Assembly (NCBI GenBank): GCA_935421135.1
Contig: OW285187.1
Span: 22,506,429-22,570,428 of the forward strand
Direction: 5' to 3'
Length of the DNA: 64,000 nucleotides
Source: Bugulina stolonifera
Taxonomy: Eukaryota > Bryozoa > Gymnolaemata > Cheilostomatida > Bugulidae
Position numbers and translations under genes: made by a program. Under the pieces are notes generated by a model. That model was not told the DNA's origin and did no database searches. It saw nothing but the letters and a program-made list of their open reading frames with translations. Shown one piece after another: positions 21,230-32,520 of this stretch; position 1 is the stretch's first letter, and each line of letters opens with the position of its first letter.

Positions 21230-21274
21230 GTGGCTAGAATGCAGTCTGCCTCATAGGTTTTGTCTATCTGTGTT

Positions 21275-23137
21275 ATGGGAATGCTACCTATTATTAGTGA
21301 AGATACGACATCGACTCAAAGGGTGAGTTAGAGTTGTGAAATCAGTCAGAGCAGACAATTTAGGTAACTCTGCTAAGAATTGTGTTGCTTGACCATAAGG
21401 CTATTGATTCTAATTTCTATGTCATACTACGTGTTATGGTTAATTCATTAGCTAAAATATATTTTGATGTGCGTGTTATTATCTGCAACATTACCAATAA
21501 ATGGATTTCAATGTTCCAGTATGATAGCCCTCCAGAAGTGATGATTGAGAGAGGTGATGGTAGCACACTATTTAACCCCTATACTGCGCTTGGTAATAAT
21601 AGAAAATGGTGGCTGGTTGCAGCAGTACCAGTAGTGGTTGCAATCTCTCTAGTCTTCATATATCTGGTGAGTGACTGTCTGGTGTACGTGTTATAATAAT
21701 ATTATACTGTTGGTGTAAATGACTGGTGCACCTGCTATACAGGCTTGCCAAGTATACTGGGGAAAATCAGGAAGATTCAGCATTTGGGTGGGGTGGGGTG
21801 GTGTATCAAAATTTGAGTTGAGGATCAGGGCGACTTGGTAAGCCTGCTGCTGTAACCTGCTGTAACGTTATACTGTAGGTGGGAGTTTATTTATTGTTCT
21901 GTACAGTGTTACAAAATATAAATCCACTATAAAGTTTCAGTGCTTTCTAATAACTTAACCGCAAGATACAGAATATTTGTACTGTATATAATATGTAGTG
22001 CATCTAGTACTTTAGCCTAGTTTAGTTTTATTTCGACACATGAAAAATTACACTGAAAGAGAAAAAAGACGCAAGAAAAGAATGATGTTGAGGCCAAGAG
22101 TTGCCTATCTTGTTCTCTGGGTTTGTCGATGCGGTCTGTCTTTCAATACAACTGTCATAGTATCATAGAGTTACATATTCGCCAGTATATCATACTTGTA
22201 CATGCAGAAAGAAAAGTGGCACGAGCTATTCATTAGGCCTATAATAGAAAGTTTTTCTCTCTTGTTTCAATTTTTCTCTCTTTAAAGCAAAGAGTGGAAA
22301 ACTCCATATTGTATCAATGGCTTATGGATGCCCATAATAAATAACTGTATTTTTACTCGTAACTCAGTGAGACGATGAGAGGAGATAACTTGTAATAACT
22401 TGTAATACTTTTTCTTACTTAGCTTACAATTGTACTCATACATTATAGTCGCTAACATAAGTAATTTATAGTCACAGGCATTTTCCTAAAACAAAGAACA
22501 AATAGGCCTAGTACTGGACAGTTTGCACCACCCCCTCTGATTTACATTAGGGTAGCGAGTCAGTCAGTCAGGACTGAATTGTACTTTGTGTTGGTTTCCA
22601 AATATAGCCTTCTTTTCACTTAATTGCTGATATTGATTTTTAAGAATAAGTTTGTAGAAAATAGAACTGGTTATTCAGCAATTATCACACTATAATTGAT
22701 AGAAGTGCACAATCAGCATTTAGATAGAAATGCTGCTCTAATAATAAATAATTTATGTGATACAAATAACTTGGCTAAAGTACAACCATTACAAATGAGT
22801 GCAAAGGCATATACCAGATAGTTGTTGAGATGGGATGGGGATGGGATATACATGGTAGATGTAGCATATATAAAAGGCCGAATATGTATTTTTGCATGTG
22901 TGTATGAGTGTAGGTTATGTGAGGACTGAATCCATGATATAATCATCTCTATGATACATCATGATAATGGTTGATGTCTGATTGTTTCAGTTATACCTCA
23001 TTGTAAAACAGCACAGAACCAACCGGAGGTTGAGAGATATGCTACCAGTACAGACAGCAATGGTAGAGAGAGCTAACATAGAGGTAGTAGTAGATGACAG
23101 CAGGGCAAATCTTATCTCCCCCTACATACAACAGTAA
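21275..23137 (+). CDS. small single-pass membrane protein, unknown function
   Basis: Three exons join in phase 0: 21275-21322, 21520-21666 and 22991-23137, giving 113 residues. I do not recognise the family. The N-terminal 47 residues are polar (MGMLPIISEDTTSTQR, YDSPPEVMIERGDGS). A membrane segment of about 24 residues follows (WWLVAAVPVVVAISLVFIYL then LYLIV), split by the second intron. A basic stretch KQHRTNRRLRD comes next, predicting a cytoplasmic C-terminus, which ends ISPYIQQ. There is no signal peptide, so this looks like a type III or tail-proximal single-pass protein. A five-codon upstream reading frame (ATG 21239, TAG ending 21256) precedes the start in the same exon and could reduce translation. 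The consistent splicing and phase 0 joins make the gene convincing despite its size. Confidence 0.7.
21740..21846. mobile_element. hAT-like MITE, copy 1
   Basis: The terminal repeats CAGGCTTGCCAAGT and ACTTGGTAAGCCTG are 14 bases with one mismatch. The flanks CTGCTATA (21732-21739) and CTGCTGTA (21847-21854) look like an 8-base target duplication with one change. The interior, including a TTTGGGTGGGGTGG block, matches the copy at 28569-28706 read on the other strand. It lies in intron 2 of the small membrane-protein gene. Confidence 0.82.
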
Positions 23138-24379
23138 TACAATGCTGACACCATAGAGGGGATAACTCTATGACTGTACAACTTCACTATTTAGTTAGTA
23201 ACATGGACCCATGCTAGTGGGTGGTGTAACCGAATTCCCAATTATGGGCCAGCTCTATAATTATATAACGGTAATATAATGTACACATTGTGTATTGCTC
23301 ATCAAAATAACATTTTCTTACTTATTTACGGCTAGGGTAATGGATGGTGTTGTGTTTATTTAGTTGATCTCCTTTACTATTCTTTATAAGCTATGTTTAT
23401 ATTATTTCTACCACCTACTCACTAATTCTGTATGCGCATCTACCAAATCTTGTTGTCATTTTCTATTCTCTAGTCATATTCAATTTATTACGTTATTTTG
23501 TTATACAATGTATTATTTCTTATAAATGTTATAATTATATTATATTGATGCATTTATATTGTTGGATTTATTCAAATGTTATCAAGAAGAAATGAATAAA
23601 ATATCACATAAACATTTATAATTATAGTTTACATAGTTATCAATAAAAAATCTTATACTATGGTATATGAAAATTTGATCATATACCATAACCCTATCTC
23701 TATAACAAATTAATAAATAACTAACAGCAGCAAAAGTTATTGCACATAAAGCCTATGTAATATCTATAACATAGCACTTTCAAACAGTAACATAATGTGT
23801 GTGTTAAACATAACACACACATTCAAACAGTATTAGATCATTACAATAGTTTTACAATGATTATCTTGGAAAAAAGTTTTTCCGGGTGTTTTATTATGTA
23901 GTATAAAGTAACAAATTGTATGGTATGCGTGTGTCAGTATGAGATCTATTTGTACTTGCTAGTGGTCAGTGGATAGTCTACAACTCTACATCAATTGACC
24001 AAACACTTGGTGTGAATATTGCTCAGTAGCCTGTATAGGAATATATATCATACATGTGTATATATATACATATTACATAATAGGGGTTGGTGCTCTCGAA
24101 AAGACTAGCAGCTAGGCTTTTCCAATTGTTGCCTGAATTTTGGGTATTTCAAAGCGTATTTCAGAGATTTACATCTAGCAATACTAGCTCAAAATATCTG
24201 GTTTCCAGTAAACCACTTATGCACTGTACACCCCAGTTAGGTACAGCTAAGGTAATTGCATAAAATAGTGATATCTGGAGGCACAAAATACATTGCATAC
24301 TTAATGTTCTCAGAGTATAGGCTATACCTCCTTCACTTGTACATATCCAGGGGTATAGCCTGTGCTCTGTACATGTCCA
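23138..24379. other. 3' flanks of convergent genes
   Basis: This lies between two convergent genes. AATAAA at 23595-23600 (plus) is the likely poly(A) signal of the membrane-protein gene. On the minus strand AATAAA at 23890-23895 could serve the coiled-coil gene, about 485 bases after its stop. A short palindrome around GTGTGTGTTA / TAACACACAC lies at 23798-23821. No other coding region is seen. Confidence 0.45.
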
Positions 24380-26241
24380 TTAATCATCCCCTTCTCTGTC
24401 CTTGTCTTTCTTCTTTTTCTTCTTTTTCTCTTTCTCCTGGAGAAATACAAATAAACACACATCTTGCAAGGATTTTTTTTCAAAATGTCTTGATCTAGTT
24501 TTCACACACCTATTCCTACTGTCCCGGTGCCAATAAATCTTTGTTGCTACTGCCTAAAACCAAGGCCAGATTTAATTTTATTGGATATAAATTATTATTA
24601 CACTATGCATATTTTTCCTCAGTACCAGAATATTGATGCTCATCCTAGAATAACTTGTTTGAAGTTTACCAGTGCTTCACAGCGGCTCAGTAACATACAT
24701 TAGTAGTGGTATGATCAATTTGGAAAGGTAATTTCGTAGTTGTCATCTCTTCAATATTAAATACGTTAACATCTACATGCTGCATAGTGCCACACTTTAT
24801 ACTTACTGGTTTTTCTTCATCATCCTCCCGATCTTTGTCCTACAAACCAAATATATGTAAATTTAGCAATTTTACTATTTTTACTATTACATAAGGTGAC
24901 TGTACATCTGTTAGTACAGCACATGTGCATACTTCCCTTTTAAAACTTTTACAATGGTTACAATAAATTGTGGTGCTATTTAATAAAATCCTAATATTTG
25001 AGGATATGTGTCAAAATATTATGGTTGTATTTTAATAATGTCAAAAACATGTGTTTGTTGCTATCGTTTACATACATGTACCTTACATATTCATATGTAG
25101 GCCTGCTACTTGATATGCACATTGTACATGTACATGTATATTAAATCTGCTTAGAATCACTAGTTTTTAGGGTAATGTGCTGTTCACATTGTCGCTCATC
25201 ACTATAGCGACCAGTGACCAAGCAGCAAGCTAATTACAATAGTAAGATGGAGCAGCGCACCCTTGCAAGTGACAGGTTTCAACTAGTAGAGAGAACCCTG
25301 TCCCTCGCCGCAGTGTGCCACTCTAATTTACTTGTCGCTAGCGATGCAGCGACAATGTGAACAGCACATGAAGCTAGTAGTACATACGTTATATATGCAC
25401 ACCTACATGTGAACGAACTTTATATCGAGTCTTGGACAGCTTGAATTTATACTTGAATGTCTCTTGTATATTTTGCCACAGCAGTAAATTCGTCAGTACA
25501 TAATGTCTGATCAAGACAATAATGTAAATGCTTCGCATATTACAATCATGTAGGTAGTGTGAGAGTATGCATCCTCTAGTTACACTATACAATGTAGGTC
25601 TGTAATTGTTTTGTTTCATGATATTCGGGTACCTTACTATAAGTGCCTATGAGTGGACAGTGTACCTTGCTGTATGTATCTATGGCATGACAAGGTACCT
25701 CGCAGCATGCCTATGGCATGACAAAGTACCTTGCTGTATGTATCTATGGCATGACAAGGTACCTCGCAGCATGCCTATAGCATGACAAGTACCTTACTGT
25801 ATGTGTCTATGGCATGGCAGGGTACCTTTCTTTATGCCTATGACAAGACAGAGTACCTTGCTGTGTGTGTCTATGATATGACAGGGTACCTTGCTGTGTG
25901 TGTCTATGATATGACAGGGTACCTTGCTGTATGTGTCAATGATATGACAGCGTGCCTTGCTGTGTATATTTATGGCATGACAAGGTACCTTGCTGTATGT
26001 ATCTATGGCACAATAGGGTACCTTGCTTTTCTTTTTCTTCTTTTCTTTTTTAGGTTTATCTTCAATGGGCTCTGAAGTAGAACCGGGTTCATCTAAGGAA
26101 GACACTTCTCTGCTGACTAGACCACTTTTCTCTCTTCTACTCTTCAGTCTCTCCATCATCTTGGCCTCGTATGCTGCCTTTTCCCTGTCCATCCTACAAG
26201 CAATCAATACTAACTTATTCAGTATCTATATTTGAACCTTA

Positions 26242-26303
<62 letters not shown>

Positions 26304-29300
26304 AGAGAGAGAGAGAGAGAGAGAGTGCGTGCGTGCGTGTGTGTGTATTATGTTATACATGATGCACTATGTTATATAGTGGTATATGGACGTTCTATAT
26401 GTAATGTGCAGGTAGATGTATAATGTGTGTTGTACTGTGTATACAGCCTGGTAAAAAGGTGTAAGGCCTGTTGTAATAATATACTATGTACTGAACCCAA
26501 AAGCATATAATATGTACATACAGTGTATGTATGTACATATATATGTATGTATGTATGCATATATTTTAGAAGTCATGTGTAAAATATATTATACACGCAT
26601 AGTACATGTTAGACATATTCAAGTATGCATTGTACAATGTTATACAGTACATCTACATAATGTATGCGCGTATATGTACATGTTTATATACATACATTGT
26701 ACATGTAAATAGAAATATATATACAGCTACTGTTTATAAATCTATGCATGATGTTAGACTCAAAATATTCTGTTGTCATGTTACACACATAGTCACGCCA
26801 TATAAATTTTTATATAACACTATGGCATTATTACATGTAGGGCCTACATAGCGAAATTTTGGATAATTACTGTTTACATTAGAATATACATGTATTCTGC
26901 ACGTACATGTATATACCGAGGAATTTAAAAGATGCTGTTCATATACAATGTATACAAAGACATGTACTCTGTGGTCATCCGCTGATCAATGTCCACAAGC
27001 TGCGTGATCAAAGATCCGCTACGATCGATGGCAACAATATTTGTTGGCAGCGGATGAATGCTATGGGCCGTTAGGCTTATACACTGTAGCAAATAACAAG
27101 TTCCATATCACTCTCATTGCTTAGTATCCTTTTAATATCATACTACCATGCTAGGCAAAATAATTCAATACTTTTTAACTATCACATTTCAGAATACACC
27201 AATAAAGTAAATTTACTCAATAACAAAATTTTGAAAATACAGTTGGAAAATATTGATTAGCATTGTTGTAGCAAAATCAATAGCTTTTATTTTCACCTTA
27301 AACTCAATAGATAACCCTAAGTGCTGTGACTTCAGGCTGTGCATTGCTCTCGGAAAATAGTGGAGTGACATGTCAGCTAAAGTGAGTAACCCTTACATGT
27401 AGATGAATAAACTTTCAAGTTATTATGTAATAACAATCTATTTACACATTGAGAACATTCTCTTTGAATAAACATAGCAAATAGGAGTTCAATCGAAATT
27501 TCATGCAATCTTCACCTTAATACAACAACAGCTACAACTTTTTAAAAGTATTTAAAGCGAAATAAGCTCATTGATCTGCTCTACAGTACATATTACACAT
27601 TTTGCAATTCAAATATAGAGCTAAAAATTCAAATTGTGGATTTTAACCTTGAGCGAATAAAAGCTTAATTTAATTTTGCTCTGAAATTGTTACAAGTAAA
27701 TGAGTACTCAATAGATTTACCTGTACAATGTTCTGGTATATGTATAATGTGCATGTTATAGATTAATATTTATATGTACACCTACATAATATGTGCATGT
27801 ATGTACTTGTATATAGCATATACACCTACAGTACAATAATGTGCATACATTTTATACATGTACATGCACATATATTTGCATATTGTAACATGTACACTTA
27901 CATGTACATGTTTATATAATTGTATATAACACAGATGTGTACTACTGTACTTGTATGTACATGTATATATCAGGTACACCTACATGTACATGTGCATATA
28001 CATATACAATTCCATGTAAAGTACAACTGTCCCTATACAATCGCGTGCATGTTACGGTGCATTACTAACTGTAAATAAACTATAAACATACGCTTCTTCT
28101 GCCCATGCTTGCTGCTTCAGTAACTTGTCAGCTTCTGCCGCGTGTGGATTCTTTTTCTTGGCCAATTTTCTCTTTAAGGCTTCTTCAAACTTATTTTTCT
28201 GTTCTACATCTGTTGACTGTCGTGTTAGGAATTCTTCCATCAACTCGTTGGTTTCCTGTTTACATTGATATACTTATTATAATGATATACACGTACAGTA
28301 CATAATTATTATAATGATTAAGTCACACCTACAGTCATGTATGTTGTCGTTGTTCTTGTTGTTGTTTCGACCACTTATAGGTGTATGTAAAATTATAGTA
28401 TACATGTGTATGTACATGTATATGAAATATTTTAGTATAGATTTGTGTGCACTGCAAAGAAAGTATTTTGCTGAGTTACAATGAATTATGTCAGTGAAAA
28501 TAAAATGAACAAAACCTTATTGTTCAGTTTGTGAATGCGGGATAGTAGTGGAAGTTATTGGTCATAATCAGGCTTACCAAGTCTCCTTGATTCCGCAGGA
28601 GACTCCCTGATTTTCAACTCAAATTTTGGTACCCCACCCAAAATGGATACCCCCCACCCAAATGCTGAATCTCCCTGATTTTCATCAGTCGAACTTGGCA
28701 AGCCTGGTCATAATAATTGTACACAGGTTGTGCACATGTAGGCTGCATGAAGTTTCATTCATTGATAGCCAGTATATTATTATCATATTATTGGCATGCA
28801 GCACTCAAACAAAAGTCATATTAAACACTACTGTTACCATGCAGTAGTATTTTGGTCCTCTGGTAACAGAACTGAATAGTAAATGGTTTGCCTAGCTTCA
28901 TTCTTGTCAAATTTGAAGCAAAATAAGTTGTTTTCCTTGTTCATTTTTGAATTAACCTCAAACAAATTGCCCAATCACAATCATGAATCTCAATCACAGT
29001 AGCACACCTGACGGCCCAGTACATACCTTCTCTATCGCAGATTGCTCTCTTACAGCAAGGAGTGGTGCAGATTTCTCCCTCTCCATACTCAGTGAGCCCT
29101 TGTGTTCCACCAAATTCTCTTCACTCTTCCTCCTCTGTTTCTCTAATTTCTTCCTCTCCGCCCGTTCTTCCCGTCTCCTTGCTTTCTCTTTCTCTTCTTC
29201 ACTCTTCTCGGTTGATGATTCGTCTGGTTTCTCAGCTGTTGCCTTGCTTGGTGGCTCATCATTAGCGGCCTCTTGTTCTTTTTGTCGTTCCTCGTCTTTC

Positions 29301-32300
29301 TTCTTTTCCTTGTTTTTATGCTTCTTTTCTTTCACCTTAGCTTCTTCCTCTCCATCTGTCTGTTTCTCTTCTGCCTTAAGCTTTTTCTCCAACACCTTTG
29401 GTTCTTCCTCCCCATCTATCTGCCTATCTTCTGTCTTCTGCTTCTTCTCTTTCTTCTTTGGCTCATCGTCATCTTCTATGAGCTTTTCTTCTTTTTTGTG
29501 TTTTCTCTCTTTCCTGTCTGTTTCAGAGATTGTAGTATCTTCTCTCCTCTGCTTCTTACCTTCTTTAACCTCCTGGCCGTCAACCATTTCCGCACTCTCT
29601 TTGTTTTTGCGTTTCTCTTTTTTGTCTTTTTTATTTTTTTTATTCAATTTCTCAGTTATTAGTTCATTTTCGACATCAAAGGCTTCGCTTGTTATGGTGT
29701 CAGCTCTGCTAGATAAAATATCAGATCGGCTTTCTTTTCCACTTCTTTGCCTGTCACCATGCTTATCTTTCTTCTTTTTAGATTTTTTATTTGACTTCAG
29801 TTCATCCTCAAAAGATAGGATCCCGAGCCCACCAATCTCTCCGTTATTTCTCCTTTTAAGGTATTCCTCGACGGCGTTCATTTCGTGTACATTATCCTCC
29901 AGATCGTCCAGGTCGCCGTACAGCCTTTGAGAAGCTAGATATAAAGAAATGCAGTAGTAAATTATCTGAGTTGTGAATCGAATTAATTTGTGTTCACTGT
30001 CATAAATATTTCAGAGCTGCATGCATAAAGTACATGTATAGCTTCATACTTGTTGAAGCAGTGCTGTCAACACCAATATATATAGTGAAAGTGGCTGCTA
30101 TTAATAACTACATTTAGCCTGTTAGATGTTCACATGAGGTCAATTTTTAATTTCAATCATACACTTCTTCTCAGAATCTTTGTGCTGTGCATTAAATAAT
30201 TATCCGATTTGTTGTTCACACAGGCTGTTTTTGGTACATACAAAAGTCATCAATGAAATCGTTATGATGTGAACTCACTATAAGAGACTTGAGACAGGCT
30301 TGGTACTGAAATACTATTTCAGAAATAGTACAGAAGACTTACATTCATAGTATATGCTACCACTAAAGACTTTTTACCAGTAAGGGTTGGGATAAAATCA
30401 TAGCAGAAAAGTCGCTTGTCAACTGCTATGTGTTATCATGGCATATTAAATAAAATGTGCCATTAAAAACTAGAATGAAGATACATGTATCACACTAATG
30501 CTCCGACATGCATATTTCCATCTAATTTGGACTATTTCTCATATGAGCAAAAATTCTTTATTTATTAGGTTTGCCCATTTAGACAGGCTTATCTCATACC
30601 CTGTGGGAGCAAAACAAATGCTTTGTCATATCGTATAAATTTTAGACCAATTAAATAATTGACCAATTTCAACACCAGACAAGCCTCCAGAGGATGAACC
30701 TATTCAGAACACCATTGACCTTTTTACAAGTTGTTATTATTGGTAGTCAAAACTGAAATCAACAATAACATGTTATAGCCTATACATCACCATGCACTGA
30801 GCAAGCAAAGGTCAATTCATGTGCCTGTACTTTTAATCTAACTTTTCATCTTTATCTGCAGAAACTTCAAACTTACAGTCAATTAGTAGGACATCAAACT
30901 ATTTCAACCTGTCATGTGTCTAACATTTGTTCCTATTATAGCCAATTGTTTAAATAGATGCAGTATTTAGATTAGTTAGGCTCCAAGAACAGGAATGGTT
31001 CACGAAAATACTAACTTTTGCTCTATTTTGATAATTATTGTCAGTAAGATATTGACAAACTTTGAAACCTTAGCATTAGTAAGCCTACAATCATGAATGA
31101 TGAAGGCAGTAAGTTCGTCATGATAAAATTATTGAGATGCATTATTTCTATGTGGAGTTTATAATTACATGTATGTTTATCATACAACAAGCAGATATAT
31201 ACAGCTTGCCTGCTTCTCTACATAACATCACTTACTTTGTACCTGTATAGTATCTACCCAACACTTACCAAGGAGGTCTGAGGTGTCTTTAAGTACAGCC
31301 TGCTCTTTCTCAATCTCCTCGTGTGTGTCTCGTAACTCATCTCTGCTCTCTTTAATAAATGTTAGCATAAAGCTGCTCTCTCTGTTGTGTAGAGCATCGG
31401 CAGCACGCAAGAAGGACTCCTGCAATGTAACCTAATGATTAGCTCACACCATGCGTATATGCATGTGTACATGTACGACTGCACGAAACATATATTTATG
31501 ATGCATACGTGTTGTATATTGCACAATGTACATGCCTGTAAATGATTGTACACTCTATTCGTCAACTGAGTATAGAATGATAATATAATAGACCTACATA
31601 TTCATCATATGTATTAGATAATACAACGTAACTGTGCCTACAGTGTAGAAAACATAACCTCTGTGATAACCATGACATGTTATGTCAATTGAACACTAGC
31701 ATTAAAATGGTGAATTGTTTAATTATTTCAATAATTATATTTAATCACGACATACACAATAATATACATGTACATGTACATGTACATGTACATGTACATG
31801 GTGCACATGCATGTATTTCTATATAGTGTATAGAATGCTACCAGACTATATCTCAGGTCATGTAAAGAGCTATCAACAGAACGTCAAAGTAAGTACATGA
31901 AGATTTGATGGAATAAATCTGACCTATAGATAATGACATAGGCGTTGTAAAGTATTGACAATGGGTGTATAATAAGCTGTCTGTTAGTTTTGTGTATATG
32001 TTTAATGGTTTGGTGAAAGTGTCCTGACTCTTACGATTTAGTTGAGAAACCACGATAGAGTATATGAGTCAGTGTGCGCAGAATGACATCTTCAGGTATG
32101 TAATGCTTACCAAGATGAACAAGCTCCATGGATGTTGAATGTGATACAAATCCCACCACAAGGAAAAATAATGCTCTTTCGCCATTTCTAATTATGTTAT
32201 CAATGGCGGACTTTGCTGGTGTAGTCAGCGCAACACCTGGGCACAGAGTGTTACCTGACAGCTGTAGATGGTTGTTAAAGACGTCAGAATTAATATAAAT

Positions 32301-32520
32301 TGGCTCTTTTATCTTCTAACATGAATTTTTAATAATTTAACAAGAAAAAAATTATGAGTAATGTACACAGGGCCCCAAGGGAATGCTATGCCCTCCATCT
32401 CTACATATGCATTAAGTGTTTGAAAACAATAGAGAACAAAAAATATACATTTACCTGTAATTCTGGAGATAACAGTAGAATTCTATCCTTAATATCATCA
32501 TTTTCCCAAATAGAACTCAT
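24380..32520 (-). CDS. Lys/Glu-rich coiled-coil protein, unrecognised
   Basis: Exons seen on the minus strand: 32455-32520 (start MSSIWENDDIKDRILLLSP), 32261 down to 32111 or 32035, 31269-31419, 29027-29934, 28092-28255, 26022-26193, 24807-24839 and 24380-24436 (stop 24380-24382). All joins from 31419 onward are in phase. The join of exon 2 to exon 3 is not: both possible exon 2 donors leave the wrong phase, so a small exon between 31440 and 32030 is probably missing. The product is about 570-590 residues. The N-terminal 100 residues look globular (PAKSAIDNIIRNGERALFFLVV). Then comes a helical segment, about 300 residues dominated by Lys and Glu, and a charged C-terminus ending EKEKKKKKKKDKDREGDD. 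It is probably a coiled-coil or intrinsically disordered scaffold; I do not know the family. Confidence 0.65.
25174..25369. mobile_element. 196-bp MITE with 22-bp perfect terminal repeats
   Basis: The ends begin ATGTGCTGTTCACATTGTC and end GACAATGTGAACAGCACAT, perfect inverted copies over 22 bases (25174-25195 and 25348-25369). Subterminal GTCGCT motifs are also inverted. There is no coding capacity. It sits in the intron 24840-26021 of the coiled-coil gene. I see no unambiguous target duplication. Confidence 0.78.
25633..26021. repeat. 33-bp minisatellite built on a splice donor
   Basis: About 12 units of 30-33 bases occupy the start of the intron 24840-26021 of the coiled-coil gene. The five units nearest the exon are exactly 33 bases. 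On the coding strand each begins with a copy of the true donor: the exon ends AAAGCAAG|GTACCC at 26022/26021, and the units repeat ACAGCAAG|GTACC. One unit has GCACGC instead. Reading on from the exon stays open in frame across the first units as an 11-residue repeat (for example VPCHIIDTHSK). Confidence 0.88.
26246..26347. repeat. (GT)n-(GA)n compound microsatellite
   Basis: A GT run of about 55 bases (26246-26299) is followed by a GA run (26300-26325) and an impure GT tract to about 26347. It lies in the intron 26194-28091 of the coiled-coil gene. Confidence 0.95.
26348..28091. other. long intron rich in TACATGTA
   Basis: This remainder of the intron 26194-28091 has no coding region I can support. 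TACATGTA and related TGTACA/ATACAT runs recur throughout, most densely at 26500-26720, 26885-26920 and 27760-28010. Confidence 0.5.
28569..28706. mobile_element. hAT-like MITE, copy 2, with 8-bp target duplication
   Basis: The ends CAGGCTTACCAAGT and ACTTGGCAAGCCTG are terminal inverted repeats. The flanks are GTCATAAT on both sides (28561-28568 and 28707-28714), a perfect 8-base target duplication, the length made by hAT transposases. The interior is a longer version of copy 1 at 21740-21846 on the opposite strand. It lies in the intron 28256-29026 of the coiled-coil gene. Confidence 0.9.
29935..31268. other. intron without recognisable content
   Basis: This is the intron between two well-supported exons of the coiled-coil gene (29027-29934 and 31269-31419). 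I see no repeat, RNA gene or coding region in it. Confidence 0.5.
31765..31800. repeat. (TACATG)6 microsatellite
   Basis: Six perfect head-to-tail copies of TACATG, a palindrome-forming hexamer. It is the purest instance of the TACATGTA motif that recurs across the window. Confidence 0.95.

Noticed and set aside
26171..26423. Cys/Val-repeat open frames on the plus strand
   Set aside because: They are translations of the GT and GA microsatellite.
28983..29930. 315-codon Ser/Leu-rich open frame on the plus strand
   Set aside because: It is the antisense shadow of the Lys/Glu-rich exon 29027-29934. The minus-strand reading has correct splice sites and phase at both ends.
31853..32053. 66-codon minus-strand frame starting MVSQLNRKSQDTF
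   Set aside because: It overlaps the possible end of exon 2 of the coiled-coil gene but has no splice support and no recognisable content. The missing exon may still be in this area.
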